Origin: JBEDUK01 sp963781595
GTDB lineage: Bacteria; Actinomycetota; UBA4738
Direction: 5' to 3'
DNA: 64,000 nucleotides
NCBI GenBank assembly: GCA_963781595.1
Contig: CAWAGG010000001.1
Location: 434,001 to 498,000 of the forward strand
The position numbers were made by a program, and so were the translations under genes. The notes under the pieces are model-generated. The model did no database searches. It had not been told where the DNA came from and saw only the letters and a list, made by a program, of their open reading frames with translations. Positions 52,967 through 61,616 of the stretch are shown one piece after another. Within the stretch, counting starts at the first letter, position 1. Each line of letters opens with the position of its first letter.

Positions 52967-55525
52967 ATGTGGCGCGCGACGATCAAGGGGCTCCTCGCCC
53001 ATAAGGTTCGCCTGGCCCTCACGGCGCTCGCCGTCGTGCTGGGCGTCGCGTTCGTCTCGGGGACCTACATCCTCACGGACACGATGAGCAAGGCCTTCGA
53101 CTCGCTGTTCCAGACGGTGAACGAGGGCGTCGCGGTCGTGGTCCAAGGCGAACAGAAGTTCGTCGGGACGGGACAGGGCGGGCTCGCCGCCGGCCCGGGC
53201 GAGCGGGTCCCGGCGTCGGTGCTCGACGGCGTGCGCACGGTACCGGGCGTGAAGGCGGCCGAGGGATCGCTGATCGGCTACGCGCAGGTCGTCGGCACGG
53301 ACGGGAAGCCGGTCGGCACCGGCGGCGCCCCGACGTTCGGCGGGTCGTGGATCTCCGATCCCGCGCTGGCCGCCGCGGTCCTGCGCCAGGGGCACGCACC
53401 AGAGGGACCCGACCAGATCGCGATGGACGCGAGGACGGCGACCAAGGCGCAGGTCGGGCTCGGCGACCGGGTCGAGGTGCTCACGCAGGTCGAACCGATC
53501 CACGCGACGGTCGTCGGCATCTTCGGCTACGGCACGAACGGCCAGGACGATTCGCTCGGCGGGGCGACGTTCGTCGCGTTCGATCCCGCGACGGCGCAGG
53601 TGGTCCTCAAGGGCGGCGGGAAGTACGACTCGATCCGGGTTGCGGCGGAACCCGGCGTGGCGCCGGCGACGCTGCGCGACCGGATCCAGGCGGTCCTGCC
53701 TCCCGGGTTCCGGGCGACGACCGGACAGCAGCAGGCCGCGACCGACTCGCAGCAGATCAAGGACGCGCTGCAGTTCCTCACGATCGGGCTGCTGATCTTC
53801 GCCGGGATCTCGCTGTTCGTCGGCGCGTTCATCATCTTCAACACGTTCTCGATCCTGATCGCGCAGCGCACTCGCGAGCTGGCGCTGCTCCGCGCGCTGG
53901 GCGCGACGCCCGCGCAGGTGCGGCGCTCGGTGGTGATCGAAGCCGCGATCGTCGGGCTCGTCGCATCCGCGATCGGCGTCGTCGCCGGGTTCGGCATCGC
54001 GCTGTTCCTGCGATGGCTGCTCAAGCTGGTCGGGGCCGACCTGCCCAACACCGCGATGCAGTTCCTGCCCAGGACGATCGTCGTTGGCATGGTCGTCGGT
54101 ACGCTCACGACCCTCGTCGCATCGATCGGTCCGGCCCTGCGCGCGTCGAAGGTTCCGCCGATCGCGGCGCTGCGCGACGCGGTGCCGACCGCCTCGGTGT
54201 TCTCGGTCCGGCGCACCGTCATCGGCCTGGTCGTGCTGGCCGTGGGGAGCGCGGCGCTGGCCTTCGGCCTGTTCGGCAGCCCGTCGAACGCAGCCTCCGT
54301 GGTCGGGCTCGGGGCGGCGCTGTTCTTCTTCGGCGTCGCGGTCCTGTCTCCGCTGGTCGCCCGGCCGCTCTCGCGCGCCCTCGGCGCGCCGTTCGCACGG
54401 CTCGGCGCCTCGAGCCGGCTCGGACGGGAGAACGCCTCGCGGAACCCCCGACGTACGGCCTCCACCGCGGCGGCCCTGATGATCGGCCTGGCGCTGGTCG
54501 CGTTCGTCAGCATCTTCGCCGCCTCGCTGAAGGCCTCGGCGTCGGCGACGCTCGATCGGACGCTGCGTGCCGACTACATCGTGACGAACCAGCAGTTCCA
54601 GGGGTTCAGCCCCGACGTCGCGACGCGCCTCGCGGCCGAGGGGAGCTTCAGCGCGGTCGCCGAGATCCGAGACGGGGTCTTCGGGGTGAACGGCACCGCC
54701 CAGGACATGAGCGGTGTGACCGCCGGGACGCTCGCCGACGTGATGAACCTCGAGATGACGGCGGGCCGTTCCACGAACCTCGCCGATGGCGAGCTGCTCG
54801 TCGACGAGCGGACGGCCACCGACCACGGATGGCACGTCGGCGACACGATCCCCGTGGAGTTCTCACGCACCGGCACGCAGGAGCTCCGGCTGGTCGGGAT
54901 CTTCAAGGAGAACCAGCTGTTGGGGAGCTACCTCGTCTCGCTCGACACGTTCGAGCCGAACTTCGCGGTCCCGCTCCAGCTCGACACGGTCGTGCTGCTG
55001 ACGACCGCGCCGGGCGTCTCGCCGGCGCAGGCGAAGTCCGCGATCGCGGCCGTGACGAAGGAGTTCCCGAACGTCCAGATCCAGGACCAGGCCCAGTACC
55101 GCGACACGTTCGCCGGGCAGGTGAACGTGCTCCTCGGGATCGTGACCGCCCTGCTGGCGCTCGCACTGATCATCGCGCTGTTCGGCATCGTGAACACCCT
55201 CGCCCTGTCCGTGTACGAGCGGACGCGCGAGATCGGGCTGCTCCGGGCGATCGGCATGTCCCGGAAGCAGACCCGTCGGATGATCCGGCTGGAGGCGGTG
55301 ATCATCGCGGTGTTCGGCGCGGTGCTGGGCACCGCGGTCGGGATCTTCTTCGGGTGGGCGATGGCCCAGGCGCTGAAGGATCAGGGCTTCTCGGCGCTGG
55401 CGTTCCCGGTCGGGCAGCTGGTGCTCTACGTGGTGATCGCGGGGCTGGCCGGCGTCGTGGCCGCGATCCTGCCGGCCCGGCACGCGGCGAAGCTCGACGT
55501 CCTGCGCGCGATCACGACCGAGTGA
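52967..55525 (+). CDS. FtsX-like ABC permease (MacB/YknZ type, two FtsX domains)
   Basis: 852 residues with four plus four membrane helices in two FtsX domains. An N-terminal helix (about 12-32) and a large extracytoplasmic MacB_PCD-like domain (about 40-260) are followed by helices at about 265-300, 320-340 and 350-385; the second half repeats the plan with an extracytoplasmic domain at about 530-700 and C-terminal helices (ALALIIALFGIVNTLALSVYERTREIGLLRAIGMSR). ERTRE and RTRELALLRALG are the coupling-helix motifs. It would pair with the ATPase. ATG 52967 is 4 nt past its stop. Confidence 0.94.
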   Translation: MWRATIKGLLAHKVRLALTALAVVLGVAFVSGTYILTDTMSKAFDSLFQTVNEGVAVVVQGEQKFVGTGQGGLAAGPGERVPASVLDGVRTVPGVKAAEGSLIGYAQVVGTDGKPVGTGGAPTFGGSWISDPALAAAVLRQGHAPEGPDQIAMDARTATKAQVGLGDRVEVLTQVEPIHATVVGIFGYGTNGQDDSLGGATFVAFDPATAQVVLKGGGKYDSIRVAAEPGVAPATLRDRIQAVLPPGFRATTGQQQAATDSQQIKDALQFLTIGLLIFAGISLFVGAFIIFNTFSILIAQRTRELALLRALGATPAQVRRSVVIEAAIVGLVASAIGVVAGFGIALFLRWLLKLVGADLPNTAMQFLPRTIVVGMVVGTLTTLVASIGPALRASKVPPIAALRDAVPTASVFSVRRTVIGLVVLAVGSAALAFGLFGSPSNAASVVGLGAALFFFGVAVLSPLVARPLSRALGAPFARLGASSRLGRENASRNPRRTASTAAALMIGLALVAFVSIFAASLKASASATLDRTLRADYIVTNQQFQGFSPDVATRLAAEGSFSAVAEIRDGVFGVNGTAQDMSGVTAGTLADVMNLEMTAGRSTNLADGELLVDERTATDHGWHVGDTIPVEFSRTGTQELRLVGIFKENQLLGSYLVSLDTFEPNFAVPLQLDTVVLLTTAPGVSPAQAKSAIAAVTKEFPNVQIQDQAQYRDTFAGQVNVLLGIVTALLALALIIALFGIVNTLALSVYERTREIGLLRAIGMSRKQTRRMIRLEAVIIAVFGAVLGTAVGIFFGWAMAQALKDQGFSALAFPVGQLVLYVVIAGLAGVVAAILPARHAAKLDVLRAITTE

Positions 55526-55545
55526 CTTCAGTGAGGTGAGCGCGC

Positions 55546-55566
55546 TTCGGCCTACGGGAGGCCGAA
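55546..55566. terminator. Hairpin between convergent genes
   Basis: TTCGGCCT (55546-55553), loop ACGGG, AGGCCGAA (55559-55566): a perfect 8-bp stem that includes the stop codon of the PQQ-type gene. No T-run follows, so it is at best a bidirectional stabilising or weak terminating element. Confidence 0.4.
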
Positions 55567-56928
55567 CGCGTACAGGTAGCCCGCGCCGTTCCCGATGAAG
55601 ATCATCCCGTAGGAGATCGCGGGCGAACCGAGCATCTGGGCGCCGGTGTCGTAGTTCCACACCATGCGGTAGACGCGGTTCTCCGGGCTCCGTCCGCGCG
55701 CTTCCTGTGCGCCGAACTTCGGGTCCTTCAGCGTCTCGCGGAGCGCGTAGATGTGGCGGTCCTTGCCGCACGCGGAGTACACGACGCCGTTCGCGACCGC
55801 AGGGGCGTTCGGCACGCCCGCGCCGCACGTGTAGCTCCACTGGGTCAGGCCGTCGATCAGGTTGTGGCCCTGGATGTCCCAGCCGTGGGTGCCCCAGTAC
55901 GCGCGGCCGAGCTCCGGGTTGAGCGCCGGTGACGAGACCTCCACGTTCGTCGTCGCGCAGGCCCACTTGCGCGCGCCTGTGTCCGCGTTCAGTCCGTAGT
56001 AGCTGAAGTCGTCGGAGCCGATCACCAGGATGTCCGAGCCGTTCCACTTCGCCACGGCCGGCGAGGACTCGACCGCGCCGCCGGTCTTGAACGCCCAGAG
56101 CTTCGCGCCCGTCGACGCCTTCAGCGCATACACGTACCTGTCGCCCGACCCCACATACACCGCCACCGTCCCGTTGATCTGGGTGAACACCGCCGGCGAG
56201 GACGTGACCGGGCCGCCCGTGTCGAACGCCCAAACCTGGGAGCCGTCGGACGCCTTCAGCGCGTACAGCTTGCTGTCACGGGAGCCGACGTAGACGACCC
56301 CGTTCGAGACGTTCGGCGACGAATACACGCCACCGCCGGTCGAGTGCTTCCAGACCAGCTTGCCCGAGTTGGCGTTCACCGCGTAGACGTTCCCGTCCTC
56401 GGAACCGACGTAGACGACCCCGCCCCCGGCGGCCGGCGTCGACCTGACGGATCCGCCGGTGCCGAACCTCCACAGCTGATGGCCCGTGGTGCGGTCGAAC
56501 GCGTAGAGGGAGTGGTCGTTCGAGCCGACGAACACGGTTCCCCCGACGACGACCGGAGACGACTCGATCGCGCCACCCGTCTGCGCCCGCCACTTGCGGA
56601 CCACTGAGGGGACGTTCAGGTAGTCGATCGTGTGCTCGACGTAGTTCCGGCCTCCGTTCGACGGGCCGAAGTGGAACCGCGGCCAGTCGTTCGTCGTGAG
56701 CGGCTCCGCGTGTGGCGTCGCCGAACGGACCGGCACAGCGGGGGCCGTCGCGACCGAGGCGGTCGCGCCGTCGGCCGAGGGCGACCGGCTGCCGCACGGC
56801 CGGTTCTTGTTCGCGTAGGCGGCGGTCGTGGGCAGGGCCAGGGCGGTCGCTGCGATCAGGAGCGACAGCGCGGCGGCGAGCCGCGGCCCCGCGAAGCGCG
56901 TGCCGTCCCGTCGCCCTCGTCGCTCCAT
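55552..56928 (-). CDS. Secreted PQQ-like beta-propeller protein
   Basis: 458 residues. A signal peptide (LAAALSLLIAATALALPTTAAYA, about 17-40) is followed by a low-complexity Ala/Ser/Pro linker and then about seven repeats of the PQQ-enzyme type, such as FVGSNDHSLYAFDRTTG, YVGSEDGNVYAVNANSG and YVGSRDSKLYALKASDG. The repeats form an eight-bladed or similar propeller like BamB or an alcohol dehydrogenase propeller, but no redox-specific residues are seen. It could bind peptides, PQQ or polysaccharide outside the cell. GGAGG precedes ATG 56928. Confidence 0.88.
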   Translation of the reverse strand: MERRGRRDGTRFAGPRLAAALSLLIAATALALPTTAAYANKNRPCGSRSPSADGATASVATAPAVPVRSATPHAEPLTTNDWPRFHFGPSNGGRNYVEHTIDYLNVPSVVRKWRAQTGGAIESSPVVVGGTVFVGSNDHSLYAFDRTTGHQLWRFGTGGSVRSTPAAGGGVVYVGSEDGNVYAVNANSGKLVWKHSTGGGVYSSPNVSNGVVYVGSRDSKLYALKASDGSQVWAFDTGGPVTSSPAVFTQINGTVAVYVGSGDRYVYALKASTGAKLWAFKTGGAVESSPAVAKWNGSDILVIGSDDFSYYGLNADTGARKWACATTNVEVSSPALNPELGRAYWGTHGWDIQGHNLIDGLTQWSYTCGAGVPNAPAVANGVVYSACGKDRHIYALRETLKDPKFGAQEARGRSPENRVYRMVWNYDTGAQMLGSPAISYGMIFIGNGAGYLYAFGLP

Positions 56929-57061
56929 CGTGGTCGCCTCCAGGGTCGGCCGCCATGGCGACCGTGCCGTTCCTCCTATCTCCCTATCGGCAACGGGCAG
57001 CCCGAAGCGCAGGCGAGCGTTCGGCCTGGTCCCGACCTCGGTGGTGGCTCGGTCGAAGTGC

Positions 57062-59008
57062 CTAGGAGGCGCGGCGGCGGACGTAGTCCCGGACGACGAA
57101 GCGACCCAGCGCGTCGTCGTGTCCGGCGGCCTCGAACACCCGGCCGCCCGTGAGCGCGGCGAGCCGCTCCATGAACCGCGTGAGGCCCGGCGTGTCCTCC
57201 AGCATGAAGACGTTGATCGTCACGTCCTGCTTCGCCAGGCGCATCGCCTCGCGGAGCGTCGTGCGGATCGTCTCGGGCACGGGGGGCCAGTGGAACTCGG
57301 CGTACTCCCCGACCAGGTGCGCGGTCGGCTCGCCGTCGGTCACCATGATGACCTGCTTGGTCGCACGCGGGTGCTGCGCGAGCAGCCGTCCGGCCAGGTG
57401 GAACGCGTGCTGCATGTTCGTGCCGTAGACGCGCTCGAAGCCGGTCGCGGCCAGGTCCTCGGGCTGCATGCGTCGCGCGTAGTCGCTGAACCCGACCAGG
57501 TAGAGGGTGTCGTGCGGGTAGCGGCCCTCGATCAGGGCATGGAGCGCCAGCGCCATCCGCTTCGCCGGCACCCAGTGGCCACGCAGCGGCATCGAGAACG
57601 AGAGGTCCAGGAGGAGCGCCGTGGCCGCCTCCGTCCGCGATTCGGCCTCGATCAGCTCGAAGTCCTCGGCCGACAGCCGAACGCGACCTTCGTCGCTGCG
57701 CTCCCCTCGGACGACCGCGTTGAACACCGAACGCTGGACCGCGATCTGGCCCGTGTCGCCGAACCTCCACGGCCGGGTCTGGCCGGTCGGTTCGGCCTCC
57801 CCGCCCGCCTGGCGGATCTCGTGCGTCCCCTCGCGGTCGCGCCGGAGCGCTTCGAACACCCGGATCAGCGCGCGCTCGCCCATCCTCCTCGCGCCTCGGG
57901 CCGTCACCTGCAGACGCCCTCCGGCGCGAGAGATCAGGCCCGCCTGCTCCAGAGCGCGTTCGATCTCCTTCAGCCGTCGGACGTCACGGACCGCATCCTC
58001 GCCGAGCGTCCGGCGGAGCTTGTCCTCGTCGATGTCGTCGACCGACGCGCCCGCGTAGTCCCCGCGCATCGAACGATCGAGCTCCTCGTGGTCCGAGATG
58101 CGCTCCAGGGCGTCGACCGTCGCCTCCATCGGCATCGGATCGTCCCCGCCGGCCATCGCAGGGTCGTCCCAGGGCATCTGCGGGTACATGTCGGCGAGCG
58201 CGTTCGCCAGCTGCGAGACCTGGAACGACAGGTCCATGTCCTGCATGACCTGCTCGGCGAGCGCCTGGAGCTCCGCCCGTTGCTCCGGTGACATCGACGC
58301 GAGCAGCCGAGACATCGCGGCCATGCGCCGGGCCATCCCCTGCAGCAGCTCGTCGAGGGTGCGCGGTCCGTCCGGGAAGAAGTCCCCGTACGCCTGCATG
58401 AACCGCCGGAAGTCCTCCTGCGTGTGCCGGCCCTGTTCGCGGTCCTCGATCATCCGGTTCAGCTCCGCGAGCATGTCCTTGAACCGCTGGAGATCCTCCG
58501 GCGAGAGCGACCGCATCCCCTCGGCCATGTTCTTGAAGTACGACCCCAGCACCTGTTCGCGGAGCCAGGACATCAGCTCGTCGAACGCCCGCTGCGCCTC
58601 CGGGTCGATGAACCGGTAGTCCTGCAGTTCCTTGATCTGGCTCGCCGGGTCCGGTGGGAGCGAGTCCAACATCGCCTCGCGCAGGCGCGCGTCGTCCTCG
58701 GCCCGGAACGAGAGCGCGCGGCGTTCGGTCTCGAGGATCCGCTCCAGGCGCTCGCGGACCTCCTCGAGGGGCCCCTCGAGGTTCAGCCGCTCCTGCTCGC
58801 TCCGGCGCTGCTCCCGGAGCCGCCGGCGGATCGCGTCGAGCCCGCCGAAGCGCCCGCTGATCCCGCCCCGCATCAGCCGCGACATGGCGCGTTCGACGCC
58901 TTCTCCCGACAGCAGGTCCTCGGACATCGCCTCGAGGAGATCGCCGGCGGAGAGGTCGGGACCCAGCGGATCCTGCGAGCCGTCCCAGCGCGAATAGCGG
59001 GTGCGCAT
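57062..59008 (-). CDS. VWA-domain protein paired with a MoxR-type ATPase
   Basis: 648 residues. The first 400 residues are charged helical repeats (REQRRSEQERL, QRFKDMLAELNRMIEDREQ) with no known domain. The C-terminal part (about 455-640) is a von Willebrand A domain with a MIDAS site, DLSFSM near 466-471 and MVTDGEPTAHL. VWA proteins of this sort work with AAA+ MoxR ATPases to fold or insert metals in client proteins. The partner ATPase is at 61617-63065, separated by three genes, an uncommon gap. TAGGGT ends 7 nt before ATG 59008. Confidence 0.88.
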   Translation of the reverse strand: MRTRYSRWDGSQDPLGPDLSAGDLLEAMSEDLLSGEGVERAMSRLMRGGISGRFGGLDAIRRRLREQRRSEQERLNLEGPLEEVRERLERILETERRALSFRAEDDARLREAMLDSLPPDPASQIKELQDYRFIDPEAQRAFDELMSWLREQVLGSYFKNMAEGMRSLSPEDLQRFKDMLAELNRMIEDREQGRHTQEDFRRFMQAYGDFFPDGPRTLDELLQGMARRMAAMSRLLASMSPEQRAELQALAEQVMQDMDLSFQVSQLANALADMYPQMPWDDPAMAGGDDPMPMEATVDALERISDHEELDRSMRGDYAGASVDDIDEDKLRRTLGEDAVRDVRRLKEIERALEQAGLISRAGGRLQVTARGARRMGERALIRVFEALRRDREGTHEIRQAGGEAEPTGQTRPWRFGDTGQIAVQRSVFNAVVRGERSDEGRVRLSAEDFELIEAESRTEAATALLLDLSFSMPLRGHWVPAKRMALALHALIEGRYPHDTLYLVGFSDYARRMQPEDLAATGFERVYGTNMQHAFHLAGRLLAQHPRATKQVIMVTDGEPTAHLVGEYAEFHWPPVPETIRTTLREAMRLAKQDVTINVFMLEDTPGLTRFMERLAALTGGRVFEAAGHDDALGRFVVRDYVRRRAS

Positions 59009-59015
59009 CGAACCA

Positions 59016-59021
59016 ACCCTA
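59016..59021 (-). promoter_or_regulatory. Probable -10 box of a leaderless transcript
   Basis: TAGGGT on the minus strand ends 7 nt before ATG 59008 of the VWA gene. Confidence 0.45.
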
Positions 59022-59137
59022 CGCGGGATCGATCGTTCGGGCGCGCTGGCCGCGGATCCGGGCGGTTGGTCGCGGCCCGGCTGCCATCTCGCACAACTTC
59101 GATGAGCCGTTCTGCCTCAAAGCCGCCGGCCCTCCGG

Positions 59138-59143
59138 CATACT
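59138..59143 (+). promoter_or_regulatory. Probable -10 box of a leaderless transcript
   Basis: CATACT ends 7 nt before ATG 59151 of the phosphoesterase gene. Confidence 0.42.
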
Positions 59144-59150
59144 GGGCGCC

Positions 59151-60656
59151 ATGGCGAGCCAGGCAGGTCCACCCACCACCCCGGCGGGGGCGACCCGTTC
59201 GTCCGGCGGCAGGCGCCCGGGGCCCGGCGGGTTCGTCGTGTTCGTCGCCGTGATGGTCCTGGTGATCGGCGCCATCGTCTGGGTCCGCGGCGGCCTGTCC
59301 TCGTCCGCATCGGGGGGCGGCGCGGGATCCTCGACCTCCGCGGCGGGCGGATCGAACGGCGGCTCAGGAGGCTCGGGTGGCGGCGCCGGCTCGCCGTCGG
59401 CGTCCTCGAACGCGCCCGGCCAACCCGGAAACCCCATCAAGCACGTGATCTTCATCCTCAAGGAGAACCGCTCGTTCGATAACTACTTCGGCAAGTACCC
59501 GGGAGCCGACGGCGCGACGGTGGCCACGATGTCCGACGGGACGAAGGTGCCGCTGGCGAAGGCGCACAACGTCGTCCCCCACGACCTGTGCCACGACTTC
59601 ATCTCCGGACTGAAGGCGATCGACGGCGGCAAGATGGACGGGTACGACAAGATCTGTTACGCGGACAAGGGTTCGTTCACCCAGTACTCGCGCGACCAGA
59701 TGCCCTCGTACTGGAAGTACGCCGACAAGTACACGCTGGCCGACCACTTCTTCACGTCGATGTTCGGGCCGACGTTCCCCGAGCACCTGTACGCGGTCGC
59801 GGCGCAGTCGTACCAGATCGTCGGGAACAAGTCGCGCCTGGGTGGCTCGCACAGCTACTGCGACGACCCGGACGAGCTGGTCCCGCGCTTCCGCGACGGG
59901 CTCACGAAGCAGGACATCGCGAAGATCATGAACGCCGAGGTCCACATCCTCGACGACCCGAAGAACGTCTACCGGATCGCCGGGTACTGGCGGAGCATCC
60001 AGTCCTGCTTCAACATCAAGGTCCTGCCCGACGAGCTGCACTCGGCCGGCGTGTCCTGGAAGTACTACGAGACGCCCGACCACTGGATGAACGCCCTGCA
60101 GGCGATCCGGCACATCTGGTTCGGCCCGCTCCGCAAGGAGGTCCAGTCGCAGGACAACTTCCTGACCGACCTCAAGAATGGAACGCTGCCGTCCGCGGTC
60201 TGGCTCATCCCGCCCGAGCCGTACAACGAGCATCCCGGTGGCCCGAGCCTCTGCGCAGGCGAGAACTGGACCGTCCAGCAGATCAACGCGGTGATGAACA
60301 GCAAGTACTGGAAGGACACCGCGATCGTGGTTGCCTGGGACGACTTCGGCGGCTTCTACGACCACGTCGCGCCGCCGCGTCCGGACATCATGGGCATGGG
60401 CCCGCGGACACCGGCGCTGATCATCTCGCCGTGGACGAAGCACGGGGACAACCCGCTCGGGGGGTCGATCGACCACACGACGTACGAGTTCTCCTCGGTC
60501 CTGCGCCTGATGGAGCTCGCCTTCCATATCCCGGCGATGACGGACCGGGACGCGAAGTCGAACCCGCTCCTCGGCGCGATGGACTACACGCAGACGCCGG
60601 ACTTCGAGGCGAGCAAGCTCGTCCTGCCGATGAACGACTGCAGCGGCCTCTACTGA
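59151..60656 (+). CDS. Membrane-anchored phospholipase C/acid phosphatase-like phosphoesterase
   Basis: 501 residues. An N-terminal membrane helix (about 27-46) is followed by a Gly/Ser-rich linker (about 50-93), then a phosphoesterase domain whose signature KENRSFDNYFG lies at about 104-114, as in phospholipase C and AcpA-type acid phosphatases. FFTSMFGPTFPEHLYAVAAQSY and WDDFGGFYDHVAPP are further catalytic segments. It probably cleaves phospholipid head groups or phosphate esters outside the cell. Its TGA is part of a palindrome shared with the convergent lipoprotein stop. Confidence 0.9.
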   Translation: MASQAGPPTTPAGATRSSGGRRPGPGGFVVFVAVMVLVIGAIVWVRGGLSSSASGGGAGSSTSAAGGSNGGSGGSGGGAGSPSASSNAPGQPGNPIKHVIFILKENRSFDNYFGKYPGADGATVATMSDGTKVPLAKAHNVVPHDLCHDFISGLKAIDGGKMDGYDKICYADKGSFTQYSRDQMPSYWKYADKYTLADHFFTSMFGPTFPEHLYAVAAQSYQIVGNKSRLGGSHSYCDDPDELVPRFRDGLTKQDIAKIMNAEVHILDDPKNVYRIAGYWRSIQSCFNIKVLPDELHSAGVSWKYYETPDHWMNALQAIRHIWFGPLRKEVQSQDNFLTDLKNGTLPSAVWLIPPEPYNEHPGGPSLCAGENWTVQQINAVMNSKYWKDTAIVVAWDDFGGFYDHVAPPRPDIMGMGPRTPALIISPWTKHGDNPLGGSIDHTTYEFSSVLRLMELAFHIPAMTDRDAKSNPLLGAMDYTQTPDFEASKLVLPMNDCSGLY

Positions 60657-60669
60657 CCCGGGCGGGTCA
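60654..60669. terminator. Palindrome spanning two convergent stop codons
   Basis: TGACCCG GG CGGGTCA is a perfect 16-nt palindrome. The first TGA ends the phosphoesterase and the last TCA is the complement of the stop of the lipoprotein gene. No T-run follows. Confidence 0.45.
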
Positions 60670-61134
60670 CAGGCCGGTCAGCGAGACCACCTGGCTCGTG
60701 TTGCACGTCCCGTCGTAGAGGACGTCCTGCGAGCCGCCCTCCGCCTTGATGCCGACGATGTGGCTCGAATCCCGGCTGACGAGGGGGTCGTGGCCGGTGA
60801 TCGTCATCGAAAGCGTGCAGACGAGCCGGTAGCCGTACTTGCTCTTCGGCTGGTCGGCCCGCAGGAGCACGGTCGTGCCCTCGAAGGCGGATCCCACGTG
60901 GCTCCACGGCAGCGGCGCCTCGATCCGCGCGATGTGGTGCTTGTTGCCGTACCGGACCGTGACGCTCGCGGCGTCGCCGGTGACCCGGTAGGTGACGGTC
61001 GCGCGCTGTGCGCTCGACGCCGGCGGCGGGGCCGACCCCCCGGGGCCGGTGCAGGCGACGGCGCCCACCAGGAGCAGCACCACGACCAGGGCCGCCGCGG
61101 GGATCCGAGGACGCCGGTCGCTCCGGTGCGCCAT
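60667..61134 (-). CDS. Lipoprotein of unknown function
   Basis: 155 residues with a lipoprotein signal peptide: a basic start, a hydrophobic core (AALVVVLLLVG) and the lipobox AVAC near residue 28. The mature protein is a small beta-rich domain (TVTYRVTGDAASVTVRYGN) with conserved aromatic residues and two later cysteines that could form a disulfide. It is like small secreted MmpS-type or immunoglobulin-like proteins, but not assigned. It starts at ATG 61134, 14 nt after the stop of the next gene upstream, a small membrane protein. Confidence 0.8.
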   Translation of the reverse strand: MAHRSDRRPRIPAAALVVVLLLVGAVACTGPGGSAPPPASSAQRATVTYRVTGDAASVTVRYGNKHHIARIEAPLPWSHVGSAFEGTTVLLRADQPKSKYGYRLVCTLSMTITGHDPLVSRDSSHIVGIKAEGGSQDVLYDGTCNTSQVVSLTGL

Positions 61135-61148
61135 CCAGGCGGAGCCTC

Positions 61149-61520
61149 TTACGCGTTCCCGAGGCCAGTCATCAGTGCCCGCAGCGTCAATCCGAACACG
61201 AAGAACGATGCGACGGCGAACACCTTCCAGCGCTCCCGTTCGTCGTCCATCCCGCGTGCGAGGACGTGCGCGACGACCAGCACGATCAACGGGAACAGCG
61301 CGCCGTAGAAGGGGTGCAGGAACTGCGGCAGCGGGTTCGCGGTCCACAGGATCAGCCCCAGGACGACCTGCAGGACCAGCACTCCCTGCAGCACGCCGAG
61401 GAGCCGCCAGAACCACAGGTTGGGTTCGCGCTTCATCAGCCAGGAGATCGCTCCCCACACGGTGAGGACGAACCAGCCCCCGACGATGACGAACCCGATG
61501 GCCTCGTGGACGTGTGACAT
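61149..61520 (-). CDS. Small four-helix membrane protein
   Basis: 123 residues with four hydrophobic helices (about 8-27, 42-60, 68-88, 98-116). Helix 1 has HEAIGFVIVGGWFVLTVWG; histidines in helices 1 and 3 could face a heme or metal. It is not recognised, though the shape resembles small cytochrome b561- or DUF-class membrane proteins. It lies between the MoxR-type ATPase and the lipoprotein on the same strand. Confidence 0.75.
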   Translation of the reverse strand: MSHVHEAIGFVIVGGWFVLTVWGAISWLMKREPNLWFWRLLGVLQGVLVLQVVLGLILWTANPLPQFLHPFYGALFPLIVLVVAHVLARGMDDERERWKVFAVASFFVFGLTLRALMTGLGNA

Positions 61521-61616
61521 CTGCGGCGCACCAGCGTATCGGACACCGCTCGGGCCACGGGCCGAACCGATCCTCGGCGGCCCGTGCTGACGACCTCCTG
61601 AGGCGAGGACCCCCGA

